Shown piece after piece: positions 36,436 to 45,105 of a stretch of 64,000 bases of DNA. Origin of the DNA: Parabacteroides gordonii MS-1 = DSM 23371 (GTDB taxonomy: Bacteria > Bacteroidota > Bacteroidia > Bacteroidales > Tannerellaceae); the NCBI RefSeq assembly GCF_000969825.1, contig NZ_KQ033920.1, positions 1,415,075 through 1,479,074 of the forward strand, in the 5' to 3' direction. How positions within the stretch are numbered: the first letter of the stretch is position 1; each line of letters opens with the position of its first letter. A program made the position numbers and the translations under genes. The notes beneath the pieces were generated by a model that made no database searches, was not told the origin of the DNA, and was given only the letters and a program-made list of their open reading frames with translations.

Positions 36436-37173
36436 TTACAGAGCAGCCTTAGAGTTAGTGAAACGCAGACCGTCATTATCGTGATAGCATGCCCACTCGT
36501 CAACGATAGCACCTTCCGGACCAGCCATAAGGAAATGGAATGATTCGATTTTCTTCAACGGTAATACTTCACCAACCTTCTGAACAGTAAAGTTCTTACT
36601 CTTGATCGGACCGTGAGTAGCAGGAATTGCCGGAGCATTAGGAGTTTCGTCTCCTATTTCAGAGAAGTTGTAAGCCCATCCCTTTTCAACCATCCATGTT
36701 TCATGTTTAGCCGGGAATTTAGTTTTTACGTGAGCATGTTCAGGGATCATCTGTCCCGGAAGCAGATAGATAGCGTGAGCGAAGTAACCGTGTTCTGCAT
36801 CGTTAATCCAGAAGATACCACCCATACCTACATTTTCGAAGTCACCCAAACCGAAGTCGGTAACCCACATTTCTTTGGCCATCATTTCAGTGAATGGAAC
36901 ATCATAGAACTCAAACATGTCTTTCATAGCCTTCATAGCTACTTCCTGATCGAACTTGCCGTCTTTATAGAAATCGGCATTTGTGTACTTTTTTGAATAA
37001 GTCATTTCTTTATTAGTTTTACAATTAGAATTTTTATCGCATTTGCATTGTTCAGTGCATCCGCCCTCTCCGTTGCAACAAGTAGCGTCACTTGTTTTGT
37101 TACCAGTACATGCCACCATCGAGCTTAATAAAAGCCCCACAGCCATTGTTTTAATACTTAATCCTTTTTTCAT
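36436..37173 (-). CDS. Cupin-domain lipoprotein
   Basis: This 245-residue lipoprotein has a lipobox (LLLSSMVAC) with acylation at Cys22, followed by a striking cysteine-rich linker (TCCNGEGGC, QCKCDKNSNC) of unknown role. The C-terminal part is a cupin: QMIPEHAHVKTKFPAKHETWMV offers two histidines, another histidine and a glutamate as metal ligands, and a later ESFHFLM supplies the last. It resembles the D-lyxose isomerase type of cupin, but the match is weak. It lies between the RidA-like gene and the large di-haem gene in the same direction. The cysteines could bind metal or mediate redox contact with the neighbouring cytochromes. Confidence 0.72.
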   Translation of the reverse strand: MKKGLSIKTMAVGLLLSSMVACTGNKTSDATCCNGEGGCTEQCKCDKNSNCKTNKEMTYSKKYTNADFYKDGKFDQEVAMKAMKDMFEFYDVPFTEMMAKEMWVTDFGLGDFENVGMGGIFWINDAEHGYFAHAIYLLPGQMIPEHAHVKTKFPAKHETWMVEKGWAYNFSEIGDETPNAPAIPATHGPIKSKNFTVQKVGEVLPLKKIESFHFLMAGPEGAIVDEWACYHDNDGLRFTNSKAAL

Positions 37174-37244
37174 TTCGCTTTTAATTTATGTTAGTAATAT
37201 TTGCTTTCTTTCGCCAAACGGTCAACATGATCCGGCAGAGGTCA

Positions 37245-38339
37245 TTATAACACTGCAATCCCCTCAATCTCTATCAATAATTCATCCCGACAAACATCCG
37301 CCCACATATAGGAGATGGGGATATTCAACTTATACTCATTCAACAGCCTTTCCGCATCCTTGTAGAATGACTTGTCTTTCAGATACACCCGGAGCATTTT
37401 CAACTTAGCCTCACCGATCAGCTCGGCTATATTCTCCATAGTGATATGAAGCTGACGCTCCAGCCCCACTCCGATCAGGCTCTCTTCGCCACGAATAGCT
37501 GCCGTCCCGGAGATATAGATCAACTCACGGTTGCCGAACGTCATGCTCTTGGCACGCTCGAACTTCGGAGTCGTCTTTTTGCTGTTAGCCGCTTCCAGCA
37601 CCCCTTCCGAATAAGCATGTGCAGCAACCTGCAACTTATTATCGATAGGAGTAGCAAAACAATCCGGGTTTGAGAATACCGCCGCATCCAGATCGACCAG
37701 TACTCCCCCCAGGTTGGCACCGATACCTGTCGCTGCAGGATAACCATTTTCCCAGCTCGTTTTACCATAATACTCGCTACGGGAGTTATTAAATATCTGG
37801 TAATGCTGGTCGTCGCCGTCGAACTTGGTGATCTCTTCAATATAATTCCACTGGCGGATAATACAGTTGATCGGGAAACCTTCCCTTCTCATCAGATCCG
37901 ATACCAGCTGGAACACCTCTTTCGACTGTACTTCAATACCGAAATTTATTACGTCGCCGTGGAAACCACCGGCAAACAGGAAACGGCCGCTGCCATTTTC
38001 CAATACAACATACGGGAATGTCCCGATATGTTTATACGTAATATGATCTCCTTCGTCGGGAGTGTAAGTATGGGCTTCAAGAATCAGTCCTCCGTTTAAT
38101 GGCGGTTGAGACACATAGCTCAATACCGGCTCATGATTGCCGTAATACTTACGCACCTTTTCACGCAGCAAGATGCGGCGCGAAACATACTGTTCATTGC
38201 TACTTGGCATGCCAAAAAAGGCAAGCCTGAATATTTGTTCGTTCTGCGGAAGCTGGGCTAGCAGCTTATCGACCATCTCTCCAAATTCCGCTTTTTCAGT
38301 AGTGTAAATATTGTATTCTATCTTATCGCAATAATTCAT
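37245..38339 (-). CDS. RidA/chorismatase-like protein (FkbO/Hyg5 type)
   Basis: This 364-residue cytoplasmic protein has no signal peptide. The segment VLSYVSQPPLNGGLILEAHTYTP near residue 75 resembles the FkbO/Hyg5 chorismatases, and the C-terminal half (LIYISGTAAIRGEESLIGVG, then QLHITMENIAELIGEA) is a YjgF/RidA-type trimer-forming domain. Such proteins hydrolyse chorismate or act on imines and enamines. Key catalytic residues cannot be confirmed by eye. Its start has a strong Shine-Dalgarno and comes 13 bases after the cytochrome gene, so the two are translated from one message. Function here is unknown. Confidence 0.68.
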   Translation of the reverse strand: MNYCDKIEYNIYTTEKAEFGEMVDKLLAQLPQNEQIFRLAFFGMPSSNEQYVSRRILLREKVRKYYGNHEPVLSYVSQPPLNGGLILEAHTYTPDEGDHITYKHIGTFPYVVLENGSGRFLFAGGFHGDVINFGIEVQSKEVFQLVSDLMRREGFPINCIIRQWNYIEEITKFDGDDQHYQIFNNSRSEYYGKTSWENGYPAATGIGANLGGVLVDLDAAVFSNPDCFATPIDNKLQVAAHAYSEGVLEAANSKKTTPKFERAKSMTFGNRELIYISGTAAIRGEESLIGVGLERQLHITMENIAELIGEAKLKMLRVYLKDKSFYKDAERLLNEYKLNIPISYMWADVCRDELLIEIEGIAVL

Positions 38340-38344
38340 TGGTT

Positions 38345-38351
38345 CCTCCTT
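38345..38351 (-). promoter_or_regulatory. Strong Shine-Dalgarno of the RidA-like gene
   Basis: AAGGAGG lies 5 bases from the ATG at 38339, directly after the stop of the preceding gene. It is the second strong site of this kind in the cluster. Confidence 0.7.
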
Positions 38352-40127
38352 TTAGAGTGAGTTTACATATTCTGTCAAGGCTTCAATATCTTTCTTGGAA
38401 ACTTTCTTATCGATACCATGCTTATGCACTTCAAACACTTCCTGCATTGTTGCGGCACGTCCGTCGAAAAGATAAGGGGCCGTACGCCATACTTCCCTCA
38501 AAGTCGGAGTATCCCATCCCTTTTCAAATTCGATATCCTCGCCGATACGGTGCATCTTCATATCCGTATAATAAGGGCCGCTGTGGCAATCGCCACAACC
38601 CAACTTTTCAAAAACCTTACGTCCTTCTTTCGCTTTGTCCGACAGTTCGCCATTCACCAGATAAGGACTGGGAACGGGACGTAACGACATCAGATAGTCG
38701 TCCACGCATTTAGCATCATGTTCGGAAATATCAAAGAACTGGATGAAGTTATAACCCGCACGTACAGCCACTTCAGCCGATGCACGGATACCGGAAATCA
38801 TATTGGGTGGTGTAACATGGCTAAACAACAAGCTCTTACAGTTCTTCGAGTTACCCACACCATCGTTCATCAAATCCCAGTTCATACCATCCGTACGGGC
38901 TTCTCCCGGGTGGCAACCGTTACAACTCTGCCAGTTCTGGAAACAGTGGGAAGCATCGTTGAAGTATTTTTCTCCTTTATTAATATCAGACTCCGTACGT
39001 CCCGGATTCAACTCGGTAGCCGTTACCTCACGGGTATTGATATCCACCACATTCAGTACGTCTGCGAAATAAGTCGGAAGGATCAGCTTGTCTGCAGTCA
39101 GCACCATCGAACGGGGGCCGTTACCTTGCAGGGGAATACGTTCACGAATCCCATACAGGAAGTTCAGGTCATAGTCCAACATTGACTTATTGGGATAGTT
39201 CTCAAACTTTTCGCGTAATGCCGGATGATCGATCACACTGATCTCATGCGTACCGGAATGCGAGATAAAAATAGCATCATCATTACAGTCGATACTCCAG
39301 ATACCGGCAGCCCCTCTTTCCGGCTCGTCGACAACCACTGCACCGACAAATTCCTGCTTCTCCGTATCGATCACGCTGAATGCGCTGGTGTTCATCCAAC
39401 CCTGTTGCAACTGTGAAGTCGGTACGGCAAAACGTCCGAGGTTATGGGATACATAAATATATTTACCGTCGGGTGTGATACAGATACCGCGCAACGCATT
39501 ACTACCGTTGGCCAGCTTAATATCCTTTACTTTGGTAAAGCCGTCCATTTCGATAACGGAGACACAAGCTGCCACGTAATCCAGATCCGCCCGTTGTGCC
39601 GGAAGGAAATTCGTTACATACAGATATTTGCCGTCTTTGCTGAATACAGCCGACTTCGGTTCGCGAAGCACTTTTACCGTACGCAGTACTCTATGATTGA
39701 CTGGATCGATCTCCGATACGCTATCATCAAACTGGTTGCATACATAAATCGTTTTCTTGTCAGGGCCAAACATCGGATGGCAAGCACCCGAACCGGTTGG
39801 AATGGCAGCCTCTATCCTACCCGACTCCAACAACAGTATCTGTAATTTCCCAGTGTTCTCAAAAGTAGTTACATACGCCTTATCACCGTCAAGAAGAATA
39901 CCGGTAGGCGTTTCATCCATCGGGTAAGAGCGTAAAAGTTGTTTGCCATCAGCAGAGAAAATATCCACCCGCTTCAGACCTTTCTCTGTCAGAAGCATTT
40001 CACCCTTGTCATTCAGCTTGATGTCAGTGGTGAAAAATGGCGGATTGTCAGCAGATGCAAAAGAGATGCAGCAGCTGACAAAGCAAGCCATCAATGAGCT
40101 TTTTAACATGTATTTCCGTGTGTTCAT
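38352..40127 (-). CDS. Di-haem cytochrome c with N-terminal YVTN-type beta-propeller
   Basis: This 591-residue periplasmic protein starts with a signal peptide (MLKSSLMACFVSCCISFASA). Residues about 35-370 are a seven-bladed YncE/YVTN propeller (KTIYVCNQFDDSVSEIDP, KYLYVTNFLP, KYIYVSHNLGRF). The C-terminal 200 residues form a MauG/cytochrome c peroxidase-like part with two haem sites, SCNGCHPGEAR near 399 and CGDCHSGPYYTD near 512, and a closing TPTLREVWRTAPYLFDGRA typical of this family. It probably moves electrons to or from a substrate held by the propeller. It is the second gene of the IclR-headed cluster. The physiological electron partner is unknown. Confidence 0.83.
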   Translation of the reverse strand: MNTRKYMLKSSLMACFVSCCISFASADNPPFFTTDIKLNDKGEMLLTEKGLKRVDIFSADGKQLLRSYPMDETPTGILLDGDKAYVTTFENTGKLQILLLESGRIEAAIPTGSGACHPMFGPDKKTIYVCNQFDDSVSEIDPVNHRVLRTVKVLREPKSAVFSKDGKYLYVTNFLPAQRADLDYVAACVSVIEMDGFTKVKDIKLANGSNALRGICITPDGKYIYVSHNLGRFAVPTSQLQQGWMNTSAFSVIDTEKQEFVGAVVVDEPERGAAGIWSIDCNDDAIFISHSGTHEISVIDHPALREKFENYPNKSMLDYDLNFLYGIRERIPLQGNGPRSMVLTADKLILPTYFADVLNVVDINTREVTATELNPGRTESDINKGEKYFNDASHCFQNWQSCNGCHPGEARTDGMNWDLMNDGVGNSKNCKSLLFSHVTPPNMISGIRASAEVAVRAGYNFIQFFDISEHDAKCVDDYLMSLRPVPSPYLVNGELSDKAKEGRKVFEKLGCGDCHSGPYYTDMKMHRIGEDIEFEKGWDTPTLREVWRTAPYLFDGRAATMQEVFEVHKHGIDKKVSKKDIEALTEYVNSL

Positions 40128-40133
40128 GGTATG

Positions 40134-40943
40134 TTATTTTTTTGTGTTCTTACTATATCCTAATTCAGCGGAGATAGACTGCACTACCTCCTTAATATTA
40201 TCGACCGTCGAACGAAATATTTCTTTTGTCAATCTGTCTTTAGGACCGGATATCCAGATAGCTCCGCAAGGATAACCCGTATAGTTAAAAATAGGAGCAC
40301 CTACACAAATCACTCCATTCAGTTCTTCTTCATTATCCATAGCATAGCCTACTTTACGAACTCTTTCCAGTTCTTCCAGATAAGCCTCACGTGTAGTTAT
40401 TGTCCGGGAATTATACCGTGCGAAAGTCATATACGACAAATAACGGTCGCGAACCGTATTCGGTAGATAAGCCATGATAGCTTTTCCCGGTGCCGAGCAA
40501 TGCAGTTCGAAGGGTTTTCCCGGCGACAAGACAAAGCGGAACGTATGATGTCCCTGCGCCTGTTCTATAAAAATACCCTTCTCATTTCCTAGTACACCAA
40601 AACATGCAGTCTCCCCCACTCTATCGCGCAGATCACGTAAACGGGGTAAAACTGTCTCCAACAAATTGTGTTCATTCAACGATCTGAAGCCCAAAGTTAG
40701 CAATTTGCGCGATAACTTATAGCGTTTCGTATCTTCATTATAGTTAAGATAATCCAAACGAACCAATGTATTCAAAATACGGTAAGCAGTAGTCTGGGAG
40801 ATATCCAGCTTACTCTTAATATCCTGCAGCGTCTCACCCTGTGGGTGGAGCGAAAGATATTCAAGCACCGCAATCCCTTTTTCCAGATTAGGCACCTTAT
40901 AATTCTCTTCTCCTTTTTCCATATTTGGAATAACGCTTTCCAT
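40134..40943 (-). CDS. IclR-family transcriptional regulator
   Basis: This 269-residue regulator has the winged-helix domain at residues 15-80 (NLEKGIAVLEYLSL, LDISQTTAYRILNTLVRLDYL) and the GAF-like effector domain at 95-265 (GETACFGVLGN, FELHCSAPGKAIMAYL, INGVICVGAPIF-like block). IclR proteins sense small carbon compounds, often aromatic or sugar-acid catabolites. It is the first gene of a co-directional run down to lsrF and beyond, only 7 bases from the cytochrome gene, and symmetrical sites lie across its own start region, so autoregulation is likely. The effector should be a substrate or product of the downstream pathway. Confidence 0.9.
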   Translation of the reverse strand: MESVIPNMEKGEENYKVPNLEKGIAVLEYLSLHPQGETLQDIKSKLDISQTTAYRILNTLVRLDYLNYNEDTKRYKLSRKLLTLGFRSLNEHNLLETVLPRLRDLRDRVGETACFGVLGNEKGIFIEQAQGHHTFRFVLSPGKPFELHCSAPGKAIMAYLPNTVRDRYLSYMTFARYNSRTITTREAYLEELERVRKVGYAMDNEEELNGVICVGAPIFNYTGYPCGAIWISGPKDRLTKEIFRSTVDNIKEVVQSISAELGYSKNTKK

Positions 40944-40978
40944 ATTTGAAATATTGTTTCAGATTTGAATCAAATATA
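40942..40978 (-). promoter_or_regulatory. IclR promoter and operator candidates
   Basis: TATATTTG on the minus strand (40971-40978) is a -7 box. It overlaps the perfect palindrome ATTTGAATCAAAT (40963-40975), and ATATTTGA (40942-40949) faces TCAAATAT (40970-40977). Both symmetrical pairs cover the transcription start, as expected for an autoregulated IclR gene. Confidence 0.6.
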
Positions 40979-41123
40979 AAAGAGTAACGTTAATAAAGAG
41001 GAAATTCCATGTAAAAATTAGTTAAGTATGCTGTAGAACATTCCCTTCAGACAACTTCTGTTCTCCCTTCTGAACTTCATCAAGGAGTATTAATGAGTTC
41101 CTGAATCACAAAATATCCAACTT

Positions 41124-42218
41124 TTATTTCTTCCTGTAGCTAACCACCGCCATCACATTAAAGAACAGTGCAAACAGACAAACAATAATAAAGTGTCCGC
41201 TAAAATCAGCAAACGTACTTCCTTTCAGATAGACCATACGCATCACCTCTACAAAATAACGGACAGGATTGAGCAAGGTCATATCCTGCGCCCACTCGGG
41301 CATACTGCTGATCGGGGTAAAAAGACCACTCAGCTGCGCAAAGATGATCAGGAAGAAGAAAGCGGTAAACATAGCCTGCTGCTGCGTAGACGATATGGAA
41401 GAAATAGCCAGCCCAAAGCCCGTAAAAGCAATCAGGTAGACAGCCGCAAACAGATAAATGATCCCCATATTTCCGATCGGGACAAGGCCATACACGATCC
41501 AAGCCACGATAGCGCCGATCGTCAGCAGGATAAAGCCGATAATCCAGAAGGGTATCAGTTTCGATAACAGGAACAAGGTTTTAGGAACCGGTGTTACGTT
41601 GATCTGCTCAATCGTACCCTTTTCCTTTTCACTGACAATATTCAGTGCGGAGAGGAAGCCCCCGATGATGGTCAGCAGAAAGACCATGATACCGGGCACC
41701 ATATAGTTTTTATAATTCAGATGCGGATTGAAGAGGTTCGTATGACGTACCCCGCTAAACACTGAGCCGGAAGTAAAACCCTTCTCCCGGTTAAAGTCCT
41801 GGATGATCTGCGACAGATAAGAGCTGCCCATCCCCCCTTTTGTGCCGTTCACGGCATTGGAAGCGATCAATACATCTGCCTGCCCTTCACGCCCCAGATC
41901 CTTTTCAAAGTTGACGGGTATTTCAAGCAGCAGATCAGACTCGTTACTCTCGATAGAGGTTATAGCCTGGTCGTAACTGGCAGACACGTTCGTCAGACGG
42001 AAATAGCCGGACGAAAGTATTTTCTCCGTCAGCTGGGTGGAAACGACGGAATGGTCGTTATCTATCACCCCCAGGTTGATGTTACGCATCTCGAAGTTCG
42101 CCGCAAAAGGCAGGATGATCAGCTGCATCAACGGAACAAGAAAGATGATCCGGGGCAAGAACCGGTCACGTTTGATCTGTTTGAATTCCTTTTCCAATAA
42201 ATATCGTAATGTTCTCAT
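41124..42218 (-). CDS. ABC-2 type efflux permease
   Basis: This 364-residue inner-membrane protein is an ABC-2 permease of the YbhR/YhhJ type. One helix lies at residues 20-40, then a large periplasmic domain to about 170, and five or six helices follow, including the GFLSALNIVSEKEKGTIEQINVTPV coupling region shared by the family. It is the last gene of the TetR-headed efflux operon, following its paralogue by 10 bases. The two permeases probably form a heterodimer energised by the two upstream ATPases. Confidence 0.9.
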   Translation of the reverse strand: MRTLRYLLEKEFKQIKRDRFLPRIIFLVPLMQLIILPFAANFEMRNINLGVIDNDHSVVSTQLTEKILSSGYFRLTNVSASYDQAITSIESNESDLLLEIPVNFEKDLGREGQADVLIASNAVNGTKGGMGSSYLSQIIQDFNREKGFTSGSVFSGVRHTNLFNPHLNYKNYMVPGIMVFLLTIIGGFLSALNIVSEKEKGTIEQINVTPVPKTLFLLSKLIPFWIIGFILLTIGAIVAWIVYGLVPIGNMGIIYLFAAVYLIAFTGFGLAISSISSTQQQAMFTAFFFLIIFAQLSGLFTPISSMPEWAQDMTLLNPVRYFVEVMRMVYLKGSTFADFSGHFIIVCLFALFFNVMAVVSYRKK

Positions 42219-42228
42219 CGCTTTTCTA

Positions 42229-43338
42229 TCATAAACGGGTTTTAAAACGCTTCACACTCAGTACAACCAGCAAGACGGCCATCAACGACAGGATACCGAT
42301 CTCTTTCAGGATCGAACCGGCGCCAAGTCCTTTTATCATCACATCCTTCACGGCAATAATATACCATTTGGCCGGTACGATATTGGAGAGCCATTGCAGG
42401 ATATCCGGCATATTCTCTATCGGGAACACCATGCCGCTAAGCAGGATCACCGGAAGCATCAGCACCATCGCACTGATCAGCATGGCCGCCTGCTGGGTAT
42501 CAGCTATCGTGGAGATCAGCAGCCCGAGGCAGAGCGACACCAGGGCGTAAAGGATGGAGACCGACACCAGAAGGATCAGACTGCCCGCTATCGGGACTTT
42601 CAGCAAGAAATAGGACAGGCAAAGGATGGTTGCCACATTCACGATACTAAGCAGCAGATAAGGAGCTGCCTTGGCCAGGATGATATAAATAGGTTTCATG
42701 GGCGAAACCAGTAATATTTCCATTGTCCCCATCTCCTTTTCCTTTACGATACCGACGGATGTCATCAGGGCACAGATCAGGATCAGGATCAACCCCATCA
42801 CTCCGGGAACGAAGTTGTAGGCGCCTTTCATGGTCGGATTATACAGGAGGTGAACCACCGGGGTGATACCTGCCTGCCTAAGTTCTGTATTCGCCGACGA
42901 CAGCTGTCCTTGTATCTCCGCCCGGGCAGAAAAGATGATCGAGGTGGCATAGGCCGTAAGCTGCGTCGCTTCGTTCGGGTCGGTGGCGTCGGCCAGCAAC
43001 TGGACGGAAGCATCCGCCGTAGAAGCGTACCGGGGCGGAAAGACAACGACCAGTTTCACTTTTCCCTGTTTGAAAAGCGCCTGTGCTTCTTCGTTGCTGT
43101 CGATCATCTTATACAGCTCGAAGTATTCACTGGAACTCAGATGTTCGATAATCTTGCCCGTTACCTCGTCGCGGCTCTGGTCGAATACGGCGATAGAGAC
43201 GCATTTGATCTCGGTCGTAATGGCGTAACCAAACAGGATGATCAGGACGATCGGCATCACCAGCAGGATCAACATTGTCCGTGTGTCACGGAATATATGG
43301 TAAAACTCTTTGCGTATAAAAGATAGAAACTGTTTCAT
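42229..43338 (-). CDS. ABC-2 type efflux permease (paralogue)
   Basis: This 369-residue permease has the same topology as its downstream neighbour: a first helix at about 20-40, a periplasmic domain, and the MTSVGIVKEKEMGTMEILLVSPM coupling segment before the C-terminal helices. The ATG at 43338 (MKQFLSF) leaves a 1-base gap to the ATPase stop and is preferred over an upstream ATG at 43374 lying inside that gene. The two paralogues are clearly diverged, which supports a heterodimeric channel. Substrate is unknown. Confidence 0.9.
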   Translation of the reverse strand: MKQFLSFIRKEFYHIFRDTRTMLILLVMPIVLIILFGYAITTEIKCVSIAVFDQSRDEVTGKIIEHLSSSEYFELYKMIDSNEEAQALFKQGKVKLVVVFPPRYASTADASVQLLADATDPNEATQLTAYATSIIFSARAEIQGQLSSANTELRQAGITPVVHLLYNPTMKGAYNFVPGVMGLILILICALMTSVGIVKEKEMGTMEILLVSPMKPIYIILAKAAPYLLLSIVNVATILCLSYFLLKVPIAGSLILLVSVSILYALVSLCLGLLISTIADTQQAAMLISAMVLMLPVILLSGMVFPIENMPDILQWLSNIVPAKWYIIAVKDVMIKGLGAGSILKEIGILSLMAVLLVVLSVKRFKTRL

Positions 43339-43339
43339 A

Positions 43340-44074
43340 CTATTCTCCTCGTTGTGCTTTCCTTGCCAGGGCATGAAAGACTTCGTTCATATTATCGGCT
43401 TTGAAAGAGGTTTTCAGGGCGGCCGGGCTGTCGAGAGCTTCGATCTTTCCGTCTACCATGATGGAGACACGGTTGCAATATTCGGCCTCATCCATATAAT
43501 GGGTGGTGACAAAGACGGTGATATTCCGTTCGGCCGCCTTATAGATCAGTTCCCAGAATTGACGGCGGGTAACCGGGTCGACACCCCCGGTCGGTTCATC
43601 CAGGAACACGATACGGGGCTCGTGGATGATGGCGACGGAGAAAGCCAGTTTCTGCTTCCAGCCCAAAGGCAGGGCATCGACAAGGGTATTCCGTTCGGCT
43701 TCCAGGTTCAGGACATCGAGCAGTTCGTCCGTCTTGTCGGCAAGCTTTTTCTCCGGTAGGCCGTAGATACCGCCGTACAAGCGGATATTCTCCCAGACTT
43801 TCAGGTCGCCGTAAAGGGAAAACTTCTGGCTCATATAACCGATATGCCGTTTGATCTGCTCGGTTTCCTTATATACATCAAAACCGGCGACTCGGGCTTC
43901 TCCGGAAGTCGGGTTGGAGAGCCCGCAAAGCATGCGCATGGCTGTCGTCTTTCCGGCACCGTTGGCACCGAGGAAACCAAAGATCTCTCCCTCTCCCACT
44001 TCGAAACTGATATGGTCTACCGCCGTAAAGGTCCCGAAGCGCTTCGTCAGGTTGTTTGTTTCTATTACGTTCAT
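43340..44074 (-). CDS. ABC transporter ATP-binding protein
   Basis: This 244-residue ATPase has Walker A GANGAGKTTAM near 40, a Q-loop (YMSQKFSLYGDL), Walker B IVFLDEPTGGVDP near 155 and the switch histidine in FVTTHYMDEAEYC. The signature region reads LPLGWKQKLA rather than LSGGQ, a form common in this drug-exporter subfamily. I chose the ATG at 44074 (MNVIETNN). It directly precedes the permease genes, with a 105-base hairpin-containing gap from the other ATPase gene. Confidence 0.92.
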   Translation of the reverse strand: MNVIETNNLTKRFGTFTAVDHISFEVGEGEIFGFLGANGAGKTTAMRMLCGLSNPTSGEARVAGFDVYKETEQIKRHIGYMSQKFSLYGDLKVWENIRLYGGIYGLPEKKLADKTDELLDVLNLEAERNTLVDALPLGWKQKLAFSVAIIHEPRIVFLDEPTGGVDPVTRRQFWELIYKAAERNITVFVTTHYMDEAEYCNRVSIMVDGKIEALDSPAALKTSFKADNMNEVFHALARKAQRGE

Positions 44075-44096
44075 TATATATATTGTTGACAAAAAT

Positions 44097-44157
44097 ATCA
44101 TATATTGTGATACTGTATTCTCATATATTATAATACTCTAGTATCACAATATATGAT
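44097..44157. repeat. Long hairpin between the two ATPase genes
   Basis: ATCATATATTGTGATACT (44097-44114) and AGTATCACAATATATGAT (44140-44157) are a perfect 18-base inverted repeat with a 25-base AT-rich loop that itself contains GTATT/AATAC. It fills most of the gap between two genes of one operon. No U-tract makes it a normal terminator. It could be a regulator site, an RNA processing point or a small mobile remnant. Confidence 0.85.
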
Positions 44158-44179
44158 ACAACATTTTACCCTATCGTTT

Positions 44180-45082
44180 TTACAAGGCCATAAAGCAATC
44201 TTCCACACTCGGTTCGGCCGGTTCGATAACAACGTCGGTATAGCCTTTCTCCTTCAGGAATTGCAGCAGGGCATTCATTTCCCGGCCATCTTCCTTCAAT
44301 GTCAGATGATGCGCATCACCGAAGGCATAGCAGGAATGAGTCCCGGGGAAGACACGGAGGTCGACCAGCAGCTTATACATGGATGCCGACCGGACAATCC
44401 ACAGCTGCCTGCCGAAGGAAGAACGGATGCCTACCGGCGTATCGACGGACAGGCACCGGCCGGAACGCATCAAAGCGATGCGGTCGCAACGGGAAGCCTC
44501 ATCCATATAAGGAGTGGAGACAAGGATGGTTATCCCCTGTTTCTTCAGGCGGTCGAGCATATCCCAGAACTCCACGCGCGAAACGGGATCGACACCGGTG
44601 GTCGGTTCATCCAGAAAGAGTACTTCCGGACGATGGATCAGAGCACAGCTTAACGCCAGTTTCTGCTTCATACCTCCCGACAGCTTTCCCGCTTTCCGTT
44701 TCTTGAACGGCTCGATCTGCACATAGATATCCCGTACCAGCTCGTAGTTTTCTTCTACGGTCGTATTGAATACGGTAGCGAAGAAATTCAGGTTTTCCTC
44801 AACGGTCAGATCCTGGTACAACGAGAAGCGGCCCGGCATATACCCGACCATCGTACGGATCTTCTTATAATCGCGTACCACGTCGAGACCGCAAACTGTC
44901 GCTTCCCCCTTGTCGGCCAGCAACAAGGTGGTCAGTATACGGAACAAAGAGGTCTTACCTGCCCCATCCGGCCCGATCAGGCCGAACAGTTCCCCCGAAT
45001 GTATATCCAAAGAAATATCCTGCAAGGCCTCCACCTCACCGTAATTCTTGAATACTCCTTCAACCCGTACTTCGTTATTCAT
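44180..45082 (-). CDS. ABC transporter ATP-binding protein (YbhF-like)
   Basis: This 300-residue ATPase has Walker A GPDGAGKTSLFR near 38, the signature LSGGMKQKLALS near 138, Walker B VLFLDEPTTGVDP near 160 and a switch segment ILVSTPYMDEASRC with proline where histidine is usual. An extra C-terminal domain of about 80 residues follows. The missing histidine suggests it is a degenerate partner in a heterodimer with the other ATPase. The ATG at 45082 is preferred over one two codons upstream. Confidence 0.9.
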   Translation of the reverse strand: MNNEVRVEGVFKNYGEVEALQDISLDIHSGELFGLIGPDGAGKTSLFRILTTLLLADKGEATVCGLDVVRDYKKIRTMVGYMPGRFSLYQDLTVEENLNFFATVFNTTVEENYELVRDIYVQIEPFKKRKAGKLSGGMKQKLALSCALIHRPEVLFLDEPTTGVDPVSRVEFWDMLDRLKKQGITILVSTPYMDEASRCDRIALMRSGRCLSVDTPVGIRSSFGRQLWIVRSASMYKLLVDLRVFPGTHSCYAFGDAHHLTLKEDGREMNALLQFLKEKGYTDVVIEPAEPSVEDCFMAL

Positions 45083-45105
45083 TATCAACTATACATTATT
45101 AATTA

